Shown here one piece after another: positions 1 through 10,776 of a stretch of DNA of 64,000 nt. The stretch is taken from positions 124,001 through 188,000 of the forward strand of contig NZ_VOGO01000004.1 of assembly GCF_007923355.1 (NCBI RefSeq). Reading direction: 5' to 3'. The number at the start of each line of letters is the position of its first letter. The first letter of the stretch is position 1. The DNA comes from Falsiphaeobacter marinintestinus (GTDB lineage: Bacteria > Pseudomonadota > Alphaproteobacteria > Rhodobacterales > Rhodobacteraceae). Made by a program: the position numbers and the translations under genes. The notes under the pieces were generated by a model. That model was not told the DNA's origin and searched no databases. It worked only from the letters and a program-made list of their open reading frames with translations.

Positions 1-1
1 A

Positions 2-781
2 GGCTACGAACGTGACGCGAGAAAACCGGTTTTCCTTGGGCTGCAGGAAGATGGTCGCCCGCGGTTTGCGCAGGATATTTCCGGATGGGAGCCGGAAGGA
101 CTGGATACGGCGGCATTGGGCAGGCTTTTTGACCCGACCGAACACAAACACCCGGCTCTGCCCTCTGAGTGGAGGTTTGTTGAACTGCGCCAGGTGATGA
201 CCCATCTCTCACCACGCGATGCGGAACTTGCCGCGACCGCCAAAGCCGTGATTAGCTGGCATTCAACCCACAAGTTCTGCGCCTGCTGCGGCGCTGAAAG
301 CGAGATGGCGCAGGCCGGATGGCAACGCGATTGCGCTGCTTGTGGCGGGCACCATTTCCCGCGCACCGACCCGGTTGTGATCATGCTGGTCACGCATGGT
401 GATTCGGTGCTCATGGGCCGCTCGCCGGGCTGGCCCGAAGGCATGTATTCGCTTTTGGCCGGTTTTGTTGAACCCGGTGAGACGCTGGAAGCCGCGGTTC
501 GGCGTGAAGTTTTCGAAGAATCCGGTGTGACAATTGGTCAGGTCAGCTATCTCGCCAGCCAGCCCTGGCCGTTCCCCGCATCGCTGATGTTTGGATGCGC
601 TGGCGAGGCGCTGACACGCGAAATCAACATAGATCCCACCGAGATCGAAGACGCGATGTGGGTCACACGATCCGAAATGATGACCGCATTCGCGGGCGAG
701 CATCCGGTTCTGAAACCGGCACGAAAAGGCGCTATCGCGCATTTTCTGCTAGAGAACTGGCTTGCGGATACGCTCGAATGA
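2..781 (+). CDS. nudC: NADH pyrophosphatase NudC (5' truncated by window)
   Basis: Nudix hydrolase that in its family cleaves NAD(H) to NMN(H) and AMP and can remove NAD caps from RNA. The reading frame is open from base 2, so the true start lies before the window. Visible landmarks are a four-cysteine zinc ribbon (CACC then CAAC, about bases 281-339), a Nudix box beginning GFVEPGE and ending REVFEESGV (about bases 460-528), and the NudC-specific SQPWPFP motif just after it. That last motif separates NudC from other Nudix enzymes. A separate SRPBCC gene follows 37 bases downstream on the same strand. Cytoplasmic. Confidence 0.93.
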   Translation, partial: GYERDARKPVFLGLQEDGRPRFAQDISGWEPEGLDTAALGRLFDPTEHKHPALPSEWRFVELRQVMTHLSPRDAELAATAKAVISWHSTHKFCACCGAESEMAQAGWQRDCAACGGHHFPRTDPVVIMLVTHGDSVLMGRSPGWPEGMYSLLAGFVEPGETLEAAVRREVFEESGVTIGQVSYLASQPWPFPASLMFGCAGEALTREINIDPTEIEDAMWVTRSEMMTAFAGEHPVLKPARKGAIAHFLLENWLADTLE

Positions 782-818
782 TATGAAAATAGACAAAATC
801 TAAGGTGACAGGCCCAAT

Positions 819-1292
819 ATGCAGTTTTCCAGCCAAGAAGATATCGAAGCACCAATCGAAGAAGTTTTTGCCATGCTGGCCGAATTCGATGCTTACGAAC
901 GGGCCGCTTTGCGACGGGGCATCGATGTGCGGCGCGGCAGCGAAGACATGGCCGTCGGTGTCGGGATGAAGTGGGATGCCACGTTCTCTCTGCGCGGGGC
1001 CGAACGCGAAATCACACTGGAACTGACCGAATTCGACCGCCCGAACTCCATGCGGTTTGACGCAGACAGCCAAGGTCTGGACGCGGTTCTGACGATTGAT
1101 CTGATGGCCCTGTCGGCCCGTCAGACCCGCATGTCGATCGAGATGGAACTGACGCCAAAAACATTGCCAGCGCGACTTTTGGTTCAATCCCTGAAACTGG
1201 CACGGACGAACCTGACCAAGCGGTTCTCGTCTAAAGTTTCGGATTTTGCCCGGGCTATGGAAGATCGCTCAAACCGGGCGCGTATGGCCTGA
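819..1292 (+). CDS. SRPBCC family protein
   Basis: A 157-aa protein with the pattern of the START/SRPBCC hydrophobic-ligand fold: an N-terminal strand reading FSSQEDIEAPIEEVFAML, central strands, and a long amphipathic C-terminal helix. No signal peptide is seen, so it is probably cytoplasmic. The start follows a plausible AAGGTGA ribosome site about 12 bases upstream. It sits between nudC and the convergent pheA, which does not reveal a substrate. Family members include coenzyme Q-binding and polyketide-cyclase-like proteins; neither function can be assigned here. Confidence 0.75.
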   Translation: MQFSSQEDIEAPIEEVFAMLAEFDAYERAALRRGIDVRRGSEDMAVGVGMKWDATFSLRGAEREITLELTEFDRPNSMRFDADSQGLDAVLTIDLMALSARQTRMSIEMELTPKTLPARLLVQSLKLARTNLTKRFSSKVSDFARAMEDRSNRARMA

Positions 1293-1304
1293 TCGGCCAA
1301 TACG

Positions 1305-2141
1305 TTACCATTCGCGTTCCGGCGCAGATGGATACACGCCCAGAATTTCGACATTGGTTGTGAAATACCCGATCTCTTCAAGGGCGCGTTTCACGTGCGC
1401 GTCTTCCGGATGGCCTTCGATATCCGCATAAAATTGCGTCGCGGTGAACGATCCATCGACCATATAGCTTTCCAGCTTGGTCATGTTGATACCATTCGTG
1501 GCGAACCCACCCAACGCCTTGTACAGCGCGGCCGGGATGTTTCTGACCTGAAACACGAAGGTGGTCATCATCTTGTGCTTGCCGCGCCGGCTGTGATCGC
1601 CTTCGCGCGACATCAGCAGGAATCGTGTGGTGTTATGGGCGTGGTCTTCGATATGGCGCGCCAGAATATGCAACCCGTGAATGTCAGCCGCCAGATCTGA
1701 CGCCAGCACGCCTTCGATCATGCTTTTGCTGTCCGCCAGTTCCGCAGCCGCCCCGGCGCTGTCTGCGGCGGCTTCGCCCTTAATGCCATAGCGGCGCAGA
1801 AAGGATTCGCATTGTGGCAACAACACCAGATGCGCGCGGACCTTTTCGATCTGCTCGATCTCGACGCCCGGCATCGCCATCAGGCTGATATGCACACGCA
1901 CAAAGGCCTCTTCCAGAATTTGCAGGCCACTTTCCGGCAGCATCCGGTGAATATCGGCGACACGGCCATAGGTCGAATTTTCGACCGGCAGCATCGCCAG
2001 ATCTGCCGCACCGGATTTGACCGCGTCGATCACCTCTTCGAAAGTACGACAGGGCAGCGGCTCCATATCGGGGCGGGCATTGCGGCAAGCCTCGTGGCTA
2101 TAGGCGCCCGGCTCTCCCTGAAAGGCGATGCGATTGGTCAT
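1305..2141 (-). CDS. pheA: Prephenate dehydratase
   Basis: Converts prephenate to phenylpyruvate in phenylalanine biosynthesis. The 278-aa protein has the periplasmic-binding-like catalytic domain, with FQGEPGAYSHEA at the N-terminus, LPVENSTYG, and the catalytic Thr-Arg-Phe in HNTTRFLL. A C-terminal ACT domain follows (GGFATNGINMTKLESY), the phenylalanine-sensing part of the family, so allosteric feedback is expected. It is the monofunctional form, without a chorismate mutase domain, as is usual in alphaproteobacteria. Transcribed divergently from the cytochrome c gene. Confidence 0.93.
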   Translation of the reverse strand: MTNRIAFQGEPGAYSHEACRNARPDMEPLPCRTFEEVIDAVKSGAADLAMLPVENSTYGRVADIHRMLPESGLQILEEAFVRVHISLMAMPGVEIEQIEKVRAHLVLLPQCESFLRRYGIKGEAAADSAGAAAELADSKSMIEGVLASDLAADIHGLHILARHIEDHAHNTTRFLLMSREGDHSRRGKHKMMTTFVFQVRNIPAALYKALGGFATNGINMTKLESYMVDGSFTATQFYADIEGHPEDAHVKRALEEIGYFTTNVEILGVYPSAPEREW

Positions 2142-2257
2142 GATTAGATTCCGTGCAACAAATTCTGTTTGGTCGATTGGTCGCGGTGTCTATACCTTGC
2201 CACGGGCAAGGGGAACCCTTAGACACCCCGGCAGACAGCTACTATGGACTCGCGATC

Positions 2258-2761
2258 ATGTTTGACACGATGACAGTAACCAAGGCAGCAGCCGGTTTTC
2301 TGGGCGCCTTTCTGGCACTTCTTCTGCTGAAATGGGCAGCAGAGATCACCTATGACACCAGTGGTCATGGAGAAGCTTCCTACGTGGTCGAAGCAGAGCC
2401 TGCCGAAGCCGAAGAAGCCGCTGAAGAAGTCAGCTTTGAAGAGTTGATGGCCGGTGCCGATACCGCAAAGGGCGCCAAGGTATTCAAGAAATGCGCGGCT
2501 TGCCACAAAATCGAAGACGGCGTGAATGCGACTGGCCCGTCGCTGTATGACGTTGTTGGCCGTCCGGTCGCGTCCGAAGACGGGTTCGGATATTCCAGCG
2601 CGATGGTCGCACATGGCGGCGACTGGACCCCCGAAGCGTTGTATGACTTCCTGCTGAAGCCAAGCGCAGTCGTTTCCGGCACCTCGATGAGCTTTTCTGG
2701 CCTGAAAAAAGAAAGCGACCGGGTCAACCTGATCGCCTATCTGGACAGTCTTGACGACTGA
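2258..2761 (+). CDS. cycM: Membrane-anchored cytochrome c552 (CycM-like)
   Basis: A class I c-type cytochrome expected to shuttle electrons to terminal oxidases on the periplasmic side of the membrane. Starting at the ATG at 2258 gives 167 aa: one N-terminal membrane helix (AAGFLGAFLALLLLKWAA), an acidic Glu/Ala-rich linker, then the haem domain with CAACH and a probable Met ligand in GTSMSFSG. The frame is open further upstream, to 2153, but that extension has no recognisable function and the membrane anchor fits a start at 2258 or 2270. The domain order matches Paracoccus c552 and Bradyrhizobium CycM. A strong terminator follows. Confidence 0.88.
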   Translation: MFDTMTVTKAAAGFLGAFLALLLLKWAAEITYDTSGHGEASYVVEAEPAEAEEAAEEVSFEELMAGADTAKGAKVFKKCAACHKIEDGVNATGPSLYDVVGRPVASEDGFGYSSAMVAHGGDWTPEALYDFLLKPSAVVSGTSMSFSGLKKESDRVNLIAYLDSLDD

Positions 2762-2786
2762 TCCCGACCGGATCACCAGACAAATC

Positions 2787-2826
2787 AAAGGCCGCTGCAC
2801 CACGTGCAGCGGCCTTTTTCGTTTTT
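2787..2826 (+). terminator. Rho-independent terminator after cycM
   Basis: A perfect 14-bp stem (2787-2800 pairing with 2804-2817) with a 3-base loop is followed by a T-rich tail. It lies 26 bases after the cytochrome stop codon and ends that transcript. Confidence 0.9.
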
Positions 2827-2961
2827 CTGGCGCGGATGACGGGACTACACGACGAAACACGTATAGTTGAGGGAATCTCAACTTGAACCTTGGGGGCAGG
2901 GGCCATTAGCTTTATGCAAGCAAGAAAACCGGCAGAATACCAATACCATGGAGGCTACCCT

Positions 2962-4863
2962 TTGAAGAACCGCTCCAGCGCCCGCGCGCGCTCAGTTGCC
3001 GTTGCAGGCACCGTTCCGGTCCTGGCCTTGTCCGCGCTATTGGTCTTTGCGTTCGCCACCCTGCTGAGGGCCGAGGAAAAGATAATCCGGTCACATGCGT
3101 TTTCTGAACTGGGGCTTGTGAAATACGGGCCAGATTTTGCCCATTTCGACTATGTGAACCCGGATGCGCCACGGGGCGGAGAGCTGTCTTATTCGGCGCA
3201 AGGCACCTTTGACAGCTTCAATCCCTATGCCAAACAAGGGCGGGCCGCCGCGCGAAGCTCGGAACATTTCGAAGCGTTGATGACCCCGTCTTACGACGAA
3301 CCCGAAACGCTGTATGGTCTGCTGGCCGAAAGCCTTGAGTACCCCGAAAGTCAGGAGTGGGTCATTTTCAACATCCGGCCCGAGGCCCGGTTTTCCGATG
3401 GAACGCAGGTCACGGCCGAGGATGTCGTGTTTTCGCACGAGCTGCTTCTGGATCAGGGTTTGCGATCTTATGCCGAAGCAGTCCGCAAACGCATTCCCAA
3501 GGCCGAAGTGTTGGGCCCGCTCCGGGTGAAGTTCTATTTTGCCGAAGATGTGTCGCGCCGGTCGCTGATCACTCAAGTGGCGTCCGTTCCGGTCATGTCC
3601 AAGGCCTGGTTCATGGAAGACCCCAAAAACCGTCGTCTGGATGAACCGCGTCTGGATCCGGGAATCGGCTCGGGCCCTTATGTGCTGGACAGCTATGACA
3701 TCAACCGCCGCGTCGTCTATCGACGCAATCCCGACTATTGGGGCGATCACGTGAACGTAAATGTCGGCCGCAATAATTATGAGACGATCCGGATCGAATA
3801 TTTCTCTGATTCCGTCGCTGCGATGGAGGCCTTCAAGGCAGGTGAGTTCACGTTCCGGGCTGAGAATAATTCAAAGAACTGGGCGACCGCATATAATTTT
3901 CCGGCCATCGACAAAGGCTGGATCATTCAGGAAGAGCTGATTGACGGGAATGTTCCCTCTGCCACCGGGTTCGTCATGAACATGACCCGACCACAGTTTC
4001 AGGACATCCGCGTCCGCGAGGCGGTGCAGTTGGCATTCAATTTCGAATGGACCAATGACAGCCTGCAATACGGGCTATTCCAACAGCGCCATTCGTTCTG
4101 GGAAGGGACCCATCTTGAGGCCAAAGGCCTGCCCGAAGGTCGCGAACGCGAGGTTCTGGAATCGCTGGGCGATGTGCTGGATCCCAGCATTTTGACCTCG
4201 GAACCGATCCGCGCGCATTCCAGCAAACCCGACCGTGTAACGGATCGGCGCAATCTGCGCCGCGCGATGAAGCTGCTGGATGAGGCAGGGTGGCTTGTCG
4301 GCGATGATGGCATGCGACGCAATGATCAGGGCGAAACGCTCAAGATCGAGTTTCTGTCGGATTCTCCGACGCTGGACCGGATCTTGCTGCCCTTTGTCGA
4401 CAATCTGAAACGCATGGGGTTGGACGCGACATACAATCGGATCGATTCGTCGCAATTCACCCTGCGTCGGCGCGAGCGTGACTTTGACATGATCTACAGC
4501 GGGTATTTGACCTCGCTGATGCCATCGACCGAACTGCGCCAGCTGTACGGGGCCGAGGCCGCCGCCTATAGCGTGTTCAACGCGTCCGGCATTTCCGGCC
4601 CGGATATCGAACCCTTGCTGGACAACATCATTGCCGCGACGGATGCCGAGGAAATGACCGCCAATGTGCGTGCGCTGGATCGTGTGTTGCGCTCGAAACG
4701 GTTCCTGGTGCCAATCTGGTATCTGGGCAAATTCTGGGTCGCGTATTGGGACATGTATGAACATCCTGAGGTTCTGCCGCCCTATGCATTGGGAACCGAG
4801 GATCTGTGGTGGATCAACGCTGACAAGGCCGCAGCCTTGAAAGCCGATGGCGCGCTTAGGTAA
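2962..4863 (+). CDS. yejA: ABC transporter substrate-binding protein, YejA-like
   Basis: Periplasmic solute-binding protein (family 5, oligopeptide/microcin C type) that feeds the downstream YejBEF permease and ATPase. The frame is open from an ATG at 2890, but the better start is the TTG at 2962: GGAGG lies 7 bases upstream (2950-2954), and it gives a clean signal peptide with a basic KNRSSARAR start followed by a hydrophobic core ending near LLRAEE. The mature part has typical family-5 features such as [21 protein letters not shown] and [10 protein letters not shown]. It is first in a four-gene operon, 8 bases before yejB. Confidence 0.92.
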   Translation: MKNRSSARARSVAVAGTVPVLALSALLVFAFATLLRAEEKIIRSHAFSELGLVKYGPDFAHFDYVNPDAPRGGELSYSAQGTFDSFNPYAKQGRAAARSSEHFEALMTPSYDEPETLYGLLAESLEYPESQEWVIFNIRPEARFSDGTQVTAEDVVFSHELLLDQGLRSYAEAVRKRIPKAEVLGPLRVKFYFAEDVSRRSLITQVASVPVMSKAWFMEDPKNRRLDEPRLDPGIGSGPYVLDSYDINRRVVYRRNPDYWGDHVNVNVGRNNYETIRIEYFSDSVAAMEAFKAGEFTFRAENNSKNWATAYNFPAIDKGWIIQEELIDGNVPSATGFVMNMTRPQFQDIRVREAVQLAFNFEWTNDSLQYGLFQQRHSFWEGTHLEAKGLPEGREREVLESLGDVLDPSILTSEPIRAHSSKPDRVTDRRNLRRAMKLLDEAGWLVGDDGMRRNDQGETLKIEFLSDSPTLDRILLPFVDNLKRMGLDATYNRIDSSQFTLRRRERDFDMIYSGYLTSLMPSTELRQLYGAEAAAYSVFNASGISGPDIEPLLDNIIAATDAEEMTANVRALDRVLRSKRFLVPIWYLGKFWVAYWDMYEHPEVLPPYALGTEDLWWINADKAAALKADGALR

Positions 4864-4871
4864 ACCGCCCC

Positions 4872-5957
4872 ATGGGAGCATATATCCTTCGTCGCTTGCT
4901 GCTGGTGATCCCAACATTGCTGGGCATCATGGTGATCAATTTCGTTCTGGTGCAATTCGTGCCAGGCGGTCCGGTTGAACAGGCCATCGCCCAGATGCAG
5001 GGTGGCGGCGACGTGTTTGAAAGCTTTGCAGGAGGCGGCGCCGACGTTGAAACGCAAGCCACGTCTGGCAATGACCAGTATATTGGCTCTCGCGGGTTGC
5101 CACCCGAGTTCATCGCCGAGCTTGAACAGCAATTCGGCCTCGACAAGCCGCCGCTGGAACGCTTTTTTACTATGCTCTGGAACTATATGCGGTTCGATTT
5201 TGGCGAAAGCTATTTCCGCAAGATCTCGGTGATTGACCTGATTTTGGAAAAGCTTCCGGTGTCGATCACGCTGGGGCTTTGGTCGACGCTGATCGCCTAT
5301 CTGATCTCGATCCCGCTGGGCATCCGCAAGGCCGTCAAGGACGGATCCCGCTTTGACACCTGGACCAGTGCGACGATCATCGTGGCCTATGCGATCCCCG
5401 GTTTCCTGTTCGCGATTCTGCTTTTGGTGCTGTTCGCGGGTGGGTCCTATTGGCAGATCTTCCCGCTGCGGGGCCTCTATTCGGACAATTGGGAAGAACT
5501 TAGCCTGCTGGGCAAGGTCGGCGACTATTTCTGGCACATCACGCTGCCGGTGCTGGCCTCGACCATCTCGGCCTTTGCGACGCTGACGTTGCTGACCAAG
5601 AACAGCTTTCTGGATGAGATCAAGAAACAGTACGTGATCACCGCGCGGGCCAAGGGGCTGAGCGAAAAGCAGGTGCTCTACGGCCACGTCTTCCGCAACG
5701 CCATGCTGATCGTCATCGCGGGCTTTCCTGCCGTGTTCATCGGCGTGTTCTTTGGCGGGTCGGTGATCATTGAAACCATCTTCTCGCTCGACGGGCTGGG
5801 CCGGCTTGGGTATGAGGCCGCCGTGGCGCGCGATTATCCGATCGTGTTCGGCACGCTGTTCATGTTTGGCCTGATCGGGCTGGTCACCGGCATCCTGTCG
5901 GACCTGATGTATGTGATCGTCGATCCCCGGATCGATTTCGAAAGCCGGGAGGGATAA
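4872..5957 (+). CDS. yejB: ABC transporter permease YejB
   Basis: Inner-membrane permease of the peptide transporter. The 361-aa protein has an N-terminal helix ([18 protein letters not shown]), a long periplasmic loop, then a BPD_transp_1 domain. Its EAA loop ([20 protein letters not shown], about residues 256-275) docks onto the ATPase. It ends with [12 protein letters not shown] and a last helix before the stop, and lies directly between yejA and yejE. In E. coli the homologous system imports microcin C and peptides; the substrate here is inferred only. Confidence 0.92.
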   Translation: MGAYILRRLLLVIPTLLGIMVINFVLVQFVPGGPVEQAIAQMQGGGDVFESFAGGGADVETQATSGNDQYIGSRGLPPEFIAELEQQFGLDKPPLERFFTMLWNYMRFDFGESYFRKISVIDLILEKLPVSITLGLWSTLIAYLISIPLGIRKAVKDGSRFDTWTSATIIVAYAIPGFLFAILLLVLFAGGSYWQIFPLRGLYSDNWEELSLLGKVGDYFWHITLPVLASTISAFATLTLLTKNSFLDEIKKQYVITARAKGLSEKQVLYGHVFRNAMLIVIAGFPAVFIGVFFGGSVIIETIFSLDGLGRLGYEAAVARDYPIVFGTLFMFGLIGLVTGILSDLMYVIVDPRIDFESREG

Positions 5958-7064
5958 ATGGCGCTCTCTCCACTCAACCAGCGCCGCTGGCGTAATTTTC
6001 GCCGTAATGGCCGCGCCTTCTGGTCGCTGATCCTTTTCAGCGTGATCTTTGGCCTGTCGCTGTTCGCTGAATTCATCGCCAACGACAAACCGATCCTGGT
6101 CAGTTACCGGGGGGAGTTGTTCACGCCGATTTTCAATTTCTATCCCGAAACCGCATTCGGTGGCGATTTCCAGACCGAAGCCATCTATCGCGACCCCGAG
6201 GTCAAGTGCCTGATTGCATCGGGTGGGGTCGAGGATTGTTTCGACGATCCTGACACCATCATCGACGAGATCAAGGCAGGCACCTTTCAGGCAGACGGGT
6301 TCCAGAAAGGCTGGGCGATCTGGCCGCCGCTGCCCTATTCTTTCAACACACCTGTGGATCGCCCCGGCGCGGCTCCACTGCCACCCAATGCACAAAACTG
6401 GCTGGGGACAGATGACACCAAGCGCGACGTGCTGGCCCGTGTGATCTATGGCTTCCGCCTGTCGATCATTTTCACCCTGATTGTCGCTACCGTCTCCAGC
6501 CTGATCGGCGTCGCAGCGGGCGCGGTTCAGGGCTTTTTCGGTGGCTGGGTGGACCTGATTTTCCAGCGCATCATCGAGATCTGGTCCGGCACCCCGTCGC
6601 TCTACATCATCATCATCATGTTCGCGATTCTGGGGCGCAGTTTCTGGCTGCTGGTCGGGTTGATGATTGCCTTCGGCTGGATGTCTCTGGTCGGCGTGGT
6701 GCGGGCCGAATTCCTGCGCGCCCGTAACCTCGAATACGTCCGCGCGGCCAAGGCGCTGGGCGTGGGCAATATGACCATCATGTTCCGCCACATGCTGCCC
6801 AACGCGATGGTGGCGACGCTGACCATGCTGCCGTTTATCGTCACGGCAACAATTTCCTCACTGGCGTCGCTCGACTTCCTCGGCTTCGGGTTACCATCGT
6901 CGTCCCCGTCCCTGGGTGAACTGACGCTGCAGGCAAAACAGAACCTGCAAGCCCCGTGGCTGGCCTTCACCGCCTTCTTCACCTTCGCGATCATGCTGTC
7001 GTTGCTGGTCTTCATCTTTGAAGGCGTGCGGGATGCGTTCGACCCCAGAAAGACCTTCCAATGA
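5958..7064 (+). CDS. yejE: ABC transporter permease YejE
   Basis: Second inner-membrane permease of the YejABEF importer, 368 aa. Its ATG directly follows the yejB stop. Visible parts are an N-terminal helix (FWSLILFSVIFGLSLFAEF), a large extracytoplasmic insertion (about residues 40-150) typical of YejE, then five membrane helices with the EAA-type coupling loop EYVRAAKALGVGN. The 3' end overlaps yejF by 4 bases, indicating translational coupling. Confidence 0.92.
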   Translation: MALSPLNQRRWRNFRRNGRAFWSLILFSVIFGLSLFAEFIANDKPILVSYRGELFTPIFNFYPETAFGGDFQTEAIYRDPEVKCLIASGGVEDCFDDPDTIIDEIKAGTFQADGFQKGWAIWPPLPYSFNTPVDRPGAAPLPPNAQNWLGTDDTKRDVLARVIYGFRLSIIFTLIVATVSSLIGVAAGAVQGFFGGWVDLIFQRIIEIWSGTPSLYIIIIMFAILGRSFWLLVGLMIAFGWMSLVGVVRAEFLRARNLEYVRAAKALGVGNMTIMFRHMLPNAMVATLTMLPFIVTATISSLASLDFLGFGLPSSSPSLGELTLQAKQNLQAPWLAFTAFFTFAIMLSLLVFIFEGVRDAFDPRKTFQ

Positions 7065-8641
7065 CAGCATTGCTACAGGTGAATGATCTGCGGGTGTCTT
7101 TCCGGCAGGACGGTAAGCTGACGCCAGCTGTGCGCGGCGTGTCTTTCAACGTCAATCGCGGGGAAACCGTGGCGCTGGTGGGCGAAAGCGGGTCTGGTAA
7201 ATCGGTCACCGCCCTGTCGACAGTGTCCTTGCTAGGGGACAACGCTGTGATCGAAGGGTCGGTCACTTATGACGGGCGCGAGATGATCGGGGTGTCGCAG
7301 AAGGACCTGATGCAGGTGCGCGGCAACGACATCAGCTTTATCTTTCAGGAGCCGATGACCTCGCTCAACCCGTTGCATACCCTGGAAAAGCAGCTGGGTG
7401 AATCGCTGGCCTTGCATCAGGGGCTCACGGGCGACCCGGCGCGCGAACGTATTCTTGAGCTGATGACCAAAGTCGGTATCCGCGACCCGGAAACCCGCCT
7501 GAACGCTTATCCGCACCAACTGTCGGGCGGGCAGCGACAGCGGGTGATGATCGCCATGGCGCTGGCCAACAAGCCGGACGTGCTGATCGCCGATGAACCG
7601 ACCACAGCGCTGGATGTGACCATTCAGGCCCAGATCCTTGACCTGCTGGCCGACCTGAAAAAATCGGAAAACATGGCGCTTCTGTTCATCACTCATGACC
7701 TTGGCATCGTGCGCAAGATCGCCGACCGGGTTTGCGTGATGAAAGGCGGAGAGATCGTCGAGACCGGCCCCACGGAAGAGATTTTTTCAAATCCAAAACA
7801 CACCTATACCCGGACGCTGCTCGAGGCCGAACCGACCGGTGAACCCGATCCAGTCACCCCCGGCGCCGAAGAAATCGCGCGCACGGATCACCTCAAGGTC
7901 TGGTTTCCGATCCAGAAGGGATTCCTGCGCAAGACTGTCGGTTATGTGAAGGCGGTAAACGACGCGACCATTTCGGTGCGGGCAGGGGAAACGCTGGGCA
8001 TTGTCGGGGAAAGCGGGTCCGGCAAGACGACTCTGGCGTTGGCGATCATGCGCCTGATCGCCTCTGAAGGCGGGATCACCTTCCGTGGCGATAATGTGCG
8101 CCAATGGTCCACACGTGAACTGCGCAGGCTGCGCAAGGACATGCAGATCGTGTTTCAGGATCCGTTCGGATCGTTGTCGCCGCGCATGACCTGCGCCCAG
8201 ATCATCGCCGAGGGGCTGGGTGTGCACAGCGTCGATCCCGGCCGCGACACACGCGATCTGGTGGCCGAGGTGATGGCCGAAACCGGGCTGGATCCAACGG
8301 CGATGGACCGGTATCCGCACGAATTTTCAGGCGGGCAACGCCAACGCATCGCCATTGCGCGGGCCATGGTGCTGCGGCCCAAACTGCTGGTGCTGGATGA
8401 ACCGACCTCGGCGCTGGACATGACCGTTCAGGTGCAGATCGTTGATCTTTTGCGCGATCTTCAGCGCAAGCACGGGCTGGCCTATCTGTTCATCAGCCAT
8501 GACCTCAAGGTCGTGCGCGCCATGTCACATCAGGTCATGGTGATGAAGCAGGGCGACGTGGTCGAAACCGGCACCGCCCAGCAATTGTTCGATGCCCCCC
8601 AGACCGAATACACCCGCGCCCTGATCGCGGCGGCCCTCTGA
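7061..8641 (+). CDS. yejF: ABC transporter ATP-binding protein YejF (tandem ATPase)
   Basis: Cytoplasmic ATPase with two nucleotide-binding domains in one chain of 526 aa. Each half has a Walker A (GESGSGKS and GESGSGKT), a signature (LSGGQRQR and FSGGQRQR) and a Walker B with DEPT. The ATG overlaps the yejE stop as ATGA. The first half ends with an oligopeptide-type tail ([16 protein letters not shown]). It completes the yejABEF operon and is convergent with the EF-G-like gene, with only 5 bases between the two stop codons and no obvious terminator hairpin. Confidence 0.94.
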   Translation: MTALLQVNDLRVSFRQDGKLTPAVRGVSFNVNRGETVALVGESGSGKSVTALSTVSLLGDNAVIEGSVTYDGREMIGVSQKDLMQVRGNDISFIFQEPMTSLNPLHTLEKQLGESLALHQGLTGDPARERILELMTKVGIRDPETRLNAYPHQLSGGQRQRVMIAMALANKPDVLIADEPTTALDVTIQAQILDLLADLKKSENMALLFITHDLGIVRKIADRVCVMKGGEIVETGPTEEIFSNPKHTYTRTLLEAEPTGEPDPVTPGAEEIARTDHLKVWFPIQKGFLRKTVGYVKAVNDATISVRAGETLGIVGESGSGKTTLALAIMRLIASEGGITFRGDNVRQWSTRELRRLRKDMQIVFQDPFGSLSPRMTCAQIIAEGLGVHSVDPGRDTRDLVAEVMAETGLDPTAMDRYPHEFSGGQRQRIAIARAMVLRPKLLVLDEPTSALDMTVQVQIVDLLRDLQRKHGLAYLFISHDLKVVRAMSHQVMVMKQGDVVETGTAQQLFDAPQTEYTRALIAAAL

Positions 8642-8646
8642 TCGAT

Positions 8647-10557
8647 CTATTGCGCGGCAGCGGCCGAGGTGCCGCGCGTTTCTTCATAGTGATCGAATGA
8701 CAGGTTCACCCAACCGGTGCCGCGCGTGGCACTGGCAAGAGCACGATGCAGGTCATCCTGCGCTACGGCGGGGATCAGCGCGTTAAACACCTCCCACCCG
8801 GCGGCATCCTGGTTGGCTTCAAAGCCCTGAATTTGCCCCTGCAGGCTGCTGATCGTGGGAACCAGATCGCCGACAAAGGTCGACGGCAGGTGGATTTCGG
8901 CCTTCAGGATCGGCTGCAAGACCACCGGCCTTGCCTGAGCTAATGCTTCACGTACGGCGGCTTTGCCTGCGGTGCGGAATGCAAAGTCCGAACTGTCTAC
9001 CGAATGATGTTTGCCGTCCAAAAGCGTCACCTTCACGTCGACAACCGGGAACCCGTTCGGACCTTCGCGCAGCGCGTCTTCGGCACCATTGGCAACCGAT
9101 GGGATGTGGTTGCGCGGGACTGTGCCGCCCTTGACCTCGCTGTCAAACAAAGACCCTTCGCCACACGCCTGCGGTTCGATCTTGAGCGTCACGTCGGCAA
9201 ATTGCCCGGCGCCGCCGGACTGTTTGCGGTGGCGATACTGGTGCTCGACCGGTTTGGTGATGGTTTCGCGAAACTGAGCCTTGGCTGGCAGGGTTTCGAT
9301 CTCGACCGAGAAATCATTGGCCAGCTTGTCTGTCAGGCGCCGCATGTGGATCGGCCCTTGCGTGCCCAGCAGCGCGTGGCCAGACGCCTCGTCTGTCTGC
9401 AGCGTCAAACCCGGGTCGATCTCGACCAGTCGGGTCAGCGCGTTCGACAGACGCACATCGTCGCGATCATGTACCGGGGCAACGACCTCGCGGTGATGCG
9501 CCGGGCGGCTGTTGGCCCACTCCGGCAAGCCGGTTTGACTTGCGGCGTCATAGACCCCGCCCGGGGCCAGATGGTCCGACTTGACCGCCAGCCCAACCTC
9601 GCCTGCGGCCAACGATGCGATCTGCGTTTTCGCGTCCATGGCAGTCAGGCTGCCGATGGTGCCGCCGCCCAACGTGTCATGCGCCTTGATGCCGTCCCCC
9701 AGCCCGCGCACAACGACCAGTTTGCCGATGTGTTTCTTCACATCGGCGAACCCGGCCAGGGCCCGTGCATCTGCACCGGCCCGCGCACGTTCAGCCGCAA
9801 CCTCAATGCCCGGGGCTTCGTGGCGCAGGGCTTTCATCAACCGACGCAGGCCGTTGCCATGGCTGGCCGCCCCCAGATAGGCTGGGATCAACGCATGGCT
9901 TTGCAGAACCTGCGCCGCAAGATCATAGATTTCGTCGTTTGGGGGTTGGCGGTCTTCGATCAGCTGTTCCAGCATATGATCGTCATAATCCGACAGCTCT
10001 TCCAGCAGGTCGGCACGGGCCTCTTGTTCGCGACTGATTTCAGAGTTCGGGATTTCGATCAGCACCGAAGGCTCACCTTCGCGATATTTCCACGCCCGTT
10101 CCGAGATCAGGTCAACCGCGCCAACGATTTCACCATCCTTGCGGATCGGGACTTGCCGCAGTGTGATGTGATGCCGTCCATAGCTTTGCAGGGCCGCGAT
10201 GATATCGCGGATCCGCCCATTTGGCGCATCCATCCGGTTCACGAATATGAAACAGGGAATCCCGGCCTCTTCGATCAGGCGCAGATAGGGGGCGGCCAGA
10301 ACTGCCGCGTCAGGGTCGGGCGGAACACACAGCACCACGGCGTCACTGATCGCAAGGGCAGGCCCGGCATATGCCATCGCATCGGCCCCGCCATCCACGT
10401 CGATCCCCATCCAGGGTTCGTCGAGATAGGAAAACGAATGCAGCGTCGCGACGCCTCCGACAGCAAAGGTGACAGGGCGACCATCAAGTCGGCTCAACGC
10501 CTGGATCAGAGTGGATTTCCCGGACTGAGTGGGGCCGAGGACGGTAAATACACGCAT
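8647..10557 (-). CDS. Elongation factor G-like GTPase (degenerate G domain)
   Basis: A 636-aa EF-G paralogue. The start at 10557 is preferred because an AAGGGAG ribosome site lies about 8 bases upstream; an in-frame start 33 bases earlier exists. The P-loop is intact (GPTQSGKST) and G4 reads NRMD instead of NKxD. The stretch between P-loop and G3 is far too short to hold the switch I region of a true EF-G, and DTPGH is replaced by a segment with GIDVDGGAD. Domains II to V follow (for example QYRHRKQSGGAGQFADV, typical of domain IV). It is therefore unlikely to be the main translocase. Role unknown; possibly a ribosome-associated regulator. Confidence 0.8.
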   Translation of the reverse strand: MRVFTVLGPTQSGKSTLIQALSRLDGRPVTFAVGGVATLHSFSYLDEPWMGIDVDGGADAMAYAGPALAISDAVVLCVPPDPDAAVLAAPYLRLIEEAGIPCFIFVNRMDAPNGRIRDIIAALQSYGRHHITLRQVPIRKDGEIVGAVDLISERAWKYREGEPSVLIEIPNSEISREQEARADLLEELSDYDDHMLEQLIEDRQPPNDEIYDLAAQVLQSHALIPAYLGAASHGNGLRRLMKALRHEAPGIEVAAERARAGADARALAGFADVKKHIGKLVVVRGLGDGIKAHDTLGGGTIGSLTAMDAKTQIASLAAGEVGLAVKSDHLAPGGVYDAASQTGLPEWANSRPAHHREVVAPVHDRDDVRLSNALTRLVEIDPGLTLQTDEASGHALLGTQGPIHMRRLTDKLANDFSVEIETLPAKAQFRETITKPVEHQYRHRKQSGGAGQFADVTLKIEPQACGEGSLFDSEVKGGTVPRNHIPSVANGAEDALREGPNGFPVVDVKVTLLDGKHHSVDSSDFAFRTAGKAAVREALAQARPVVLQPILKAEIHLPSTFVGDLVPTISSLQGQIQGFEANQDAAGWEVFNALIPAVAQDDLHRALASATRGTGWVNLSFDHYEETRGTSAAAAQ

Positions 10558-10776
10558 GGATAACGCTCCCTTCGAGGTGTCACGCAGCAAACTGCGCTGC
10601 CCGATCGGTGACCCATCGAATGCGGTGCATCCGGCCCTGCCTGTCTGATTTGCCCCTGATATCCCGCGTGTTGCACACAGCCGAAACTGCGCGCCGGGGT
10701 CCGCGAGTGCAGGGTTACCAGTCTTGGAAACCGAATGCCCCTACGTCAAGGGGTATCCTGTTGGGAACCGTGCGGT

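Noticed and set aside
9004-10563. A 519-codon plus-strand frame opposite the EF-G-like gene
   Set aside because: High GC makes antisense frames long; the minus strand shows EF-G motifs and this one shows none.
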